A DNA stretch of 64,000 bases from Catellatospora coxensis (GTDB lineage: Bacteria; Actinomycetota; Actinomycetes; Mycobacteriales; Micromonosporaceae). The DNA is taken from assembly GCF_016862635.1 (NCBI RefSeq), contig NZ_BONI01000012.1, positions 1 through 64,000 on the forward strand, written 5' to 3'. Below, one piece after another: positions 62,587 to 64,000 of this stretch. How positions within the stretch are numbered: position 1 is the stretch's first letter; every line of letters starts with the position of its first letter. Made by a program: the position numbers and the translations under genes. The notes beneath the pieces were generated by a model. That model searched no databases and had not been told where the DNA came from. It saw only the letters and a program-made list of their open reading frames with translations.

Positions 62587-64000
62587 TCAGGAACCGCTGG
62601 GCAGCTCGGCGAAGCGGCTGGAGTCCACCGCGAGATCGGGGTGCTCCACGGCCAGCGCCAGCGACGCCGTCTCCCCCAGCGACATCGCGGCCCCCCGGGC
62701 GTACGCCTCGTCGAACACCGGGTCACCGAGCGCGGCCCGGGCCGCCTCCTGCTGCGCGGTCCAGAACGGGGCGAAGATTCCCGGCCCGCAGTGCAGCCGC
62801 ACCGTCGTCGACTCGGCCGCCCCGAACAGCGTCGCCGCCGTCATCGCGTCCCCGCCCTGCACACACCGCGCCGCCATCGCCTTGACGGCCACGCAGGCAC
62901 GCCCGTGGAAGCCGTACGCCATGCGCGAGCGCAGCGCCACGGTCAGGTGCTCGTGCGCGGCGACGAGGTCGCCCCGGCGCAGCGCCACCATGCCCAGCAG
63001 CAGGTCCAGGGTGCGCCGCCCGCGCTCGGCCGGGCGCAGCTGCTCCAGCTGGCGGGAGGCGGCCAGCAGGGTGGCGGCCTCGTCCAGCGCGCCGCGCAGC
63101 CACAGCAGCTCGGCCAGGTTGCACACCGCGAACAGCGCGTCCGGCGCGACGTCGTACCGGGTCGCCCAGGCGAGCACCTCGCGGCAGGCCTGCTCGGCGT
63201 CGTCGGGCTTGCCCGCGTCGCGCAGCGCGCCCGAGCGCCCGGCCAGTACCCGGGCCAGCAGGCCCGGATCCCCGGCCCGGCGGCCGGCGGCCTCGGCGCG
63301 CCGGCTGAACCGCAGCTCCTCGACGAACTCCCCGTCGACGGCGGCGTGGCCCGAGTGCGCGTGGTAGGCGCGCGCCAGCTCGGCGTCGGGCACCTGCTCA
63401 CCGGTCTCGGACAGGCGGGCGTACAGCCGGAACAGCCACAGCCGGCCCTCCCGGGCCAGGCCCCGCTCCCGCCACCACTGGTCGAGCCCGCAGGAGATCT
63501 GCAGCCCGGAGCGGGCGCTGCCGCCCGTGCCGCACCAGCGCAGCGCGGCGCGCAGCTCCGCGACGAGCGGGTCGATCGAGTACAGCGACAGGGTCACCGG
63601 CTGCCCGTCGGGCCCGCGACCGACCGCGTGCAGCGCGCGCAGCGCCCAGGCCACGTGCCGGTCCCGGGCCGCCGCCTCCTCGCCGTGCGCAGCGAGCCGC
63701 CGGGCGGCGTACCCCCGGATCGGGTCGAGCATGCGGTAGGTGGTGCCGTGCGCGCCCGGCTCGGCCTGCACCAGCGACTTGTCCACCAGCACGGTGAGCG
63801 GGCCGAGCGGGTCGCCGTCCATGAGCGACTCCACCCCGGCCAGGCTGACCGGCCCGGCGAAGACCGACAGCCAGCGCAGCAGCCGCGCCGCGTCGTCCGG
63901 CAGGGTGCGGTAGGACCAGGTCACCGTGGCCTGCATGGTGGCGTGCCGGGCGTGCGCACCCGAGTGCGGCGGGCCCGCGTCCAGGGCCTGCAGCGGATCG
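62587..64000 (-). CDS. AfsR/LuxR-type ATPase regulator, 3' part (cut by window edge)
   Basis: The frame stays open to the last base of the window, so the N-terminal part is missing here. About 471 residues are visible. They open with the ARHATMQATVTWSYRTL segment that follows the NB-ARC ATPase in AfsR-, SARP- and LuxR-family regulators, then a winged-helix region (LLRWLSVFAGPVSLAGVESL, then TYRMLDPIRGYAARRL) and a long helical TPR-like domain. No C-terminal LuxR helix-turn-helix is present, so any DNA-binding domain must be at the missing N-terminus. Confidence 0.85.
   Translation of the reverse strand, partial: DPLQALDAGPPHSGAHARHATMQATVTWSYRTLPDDAARLLRWLSVFAGPVSLAGVESLMDGDPLGPLTVLVDKSLVQAEPGAHGTTYRMLDPIRGYAARRLAAHGEEAAARDRHVAWALRALHAVGRGPDGQPVTLSLYSIDPLVAELRAALRWCGTGGSARSGLQISCGLDQWWRERGLAREGRLWLFRLYARLSETGEQVPDAELARAYHAHSGHAAVDGEFVEELRFSRRAEAAGRRAGDPGLLARVLAGRSGALRDAGKPDDAEQACREVLAWATRYDVAPDALFAVCNLAELLWLRGALDEAATLLAASRQLEQLRPAERGRRTLDLLLGMVALRRGDLVAAHEHLTVALRSRMAYGFHGRACVAVKAMAARCVQGGDAMTAATLFGAAESTTVRLHCGPGIFAPFWTAQQEAARAALGDPVFDEAYARGAAMSLGETASLALAVEHPDLAVDSSRFAELPSGS

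Overview
The window is a chromosomal stretch from a very high G+C actinomycete. Gene content and intergenic repeat style fit the Micromonosporaceae (Micromonospora, Actinoplanes or Catellatospora relatives), but this is inferred from protein families, not from a marker gene. There is no rRNA, tRNA, CRISPR array, transposase or prophage. Genes are dense on both strands, and neighbours often overlap by ATGA or TGATG junctions. No gene-free gap exceeds 300 bases.

Layout. 0.1-9.7 kb: a YajQ nucleotide-binding protein, the HtpX protease, and a tightly coupled complex I operon in the order nuoC-H-I-J-K-L-M-N. 9.9-17 kb: a SigE-family ECF sigma factor with a membrane partner, a DUF2252 protein, an isolated nuoB, a GPH-type transporter and an unusual gamma-glutamyltransferase-like protein. 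17-20 kb: an alkyltransferase-like DNA repair protein and the proline genes proB and proA. 20-31.3 kb: a terpenoid-cyclase-fold protein, then a block with the same order as M. tuberculosis Rv3206c-Rv3211 (moeZ, two DUF3152 proteases, TetR, DUF3107, ferritin-like protein, DEAD-box helicase), here with a large disordered protein inserted. 31.3-38.8 kb: heme oxygenase behind an iron box, plus metabolic and membrane genes. 38.8-44.4 kb: a second mycobacterial-type block (MgtE-N/CBS protein, DUF1003, mrp, tatB, htrA, O-methyltransferase; compare Rv1220c-Rv1232c), but without sigE and rseA. 44.4-51.8 kb: leucyl aminopeptidase, DUF3117, a PaaX/enoyl-CoA hydratase pair, TagI, a sterol-desaturase-like protein, Uma2, SRPBCC and a DivIVA-like protein. 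51.9-57.2 kb: nuoA, a sigma factor fused to a membrane anchor and exported domain, and korAB. 57.3-64 kb: a low-complexity membrane protein, a GHL10 hydrolase, another coupled sigma/membrane-protein pair, a secreted phospholipase A2 and the 3' part of an AfsR/LuxR-type ATPase regulator.

How the genes work together. Complex I is dispersed: nuoC-N, nuoB and nuoA occupy three places, and nuoD, E, F and G are absent. A ferredoxin-linked 2-oxoglutarate oxidoreductase (KorAB) lies close to nuoA, so a ferredoxin-fed complex I is conceivable. Three SigE-family sigma modules are present. Two are sigma plus membrane protein as overlapping gene pairs; the third is one polypeptide carrying both.

The intergenic DNA carries several repeat families: a 75-nt translation-coupling mini-ORF (two copies), a 52-nt element (three), a 60-nt element (three), and a 75-nt hairpin between convergent genes (two, with covarying stems). 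These families are among the most distinctive features of the window.
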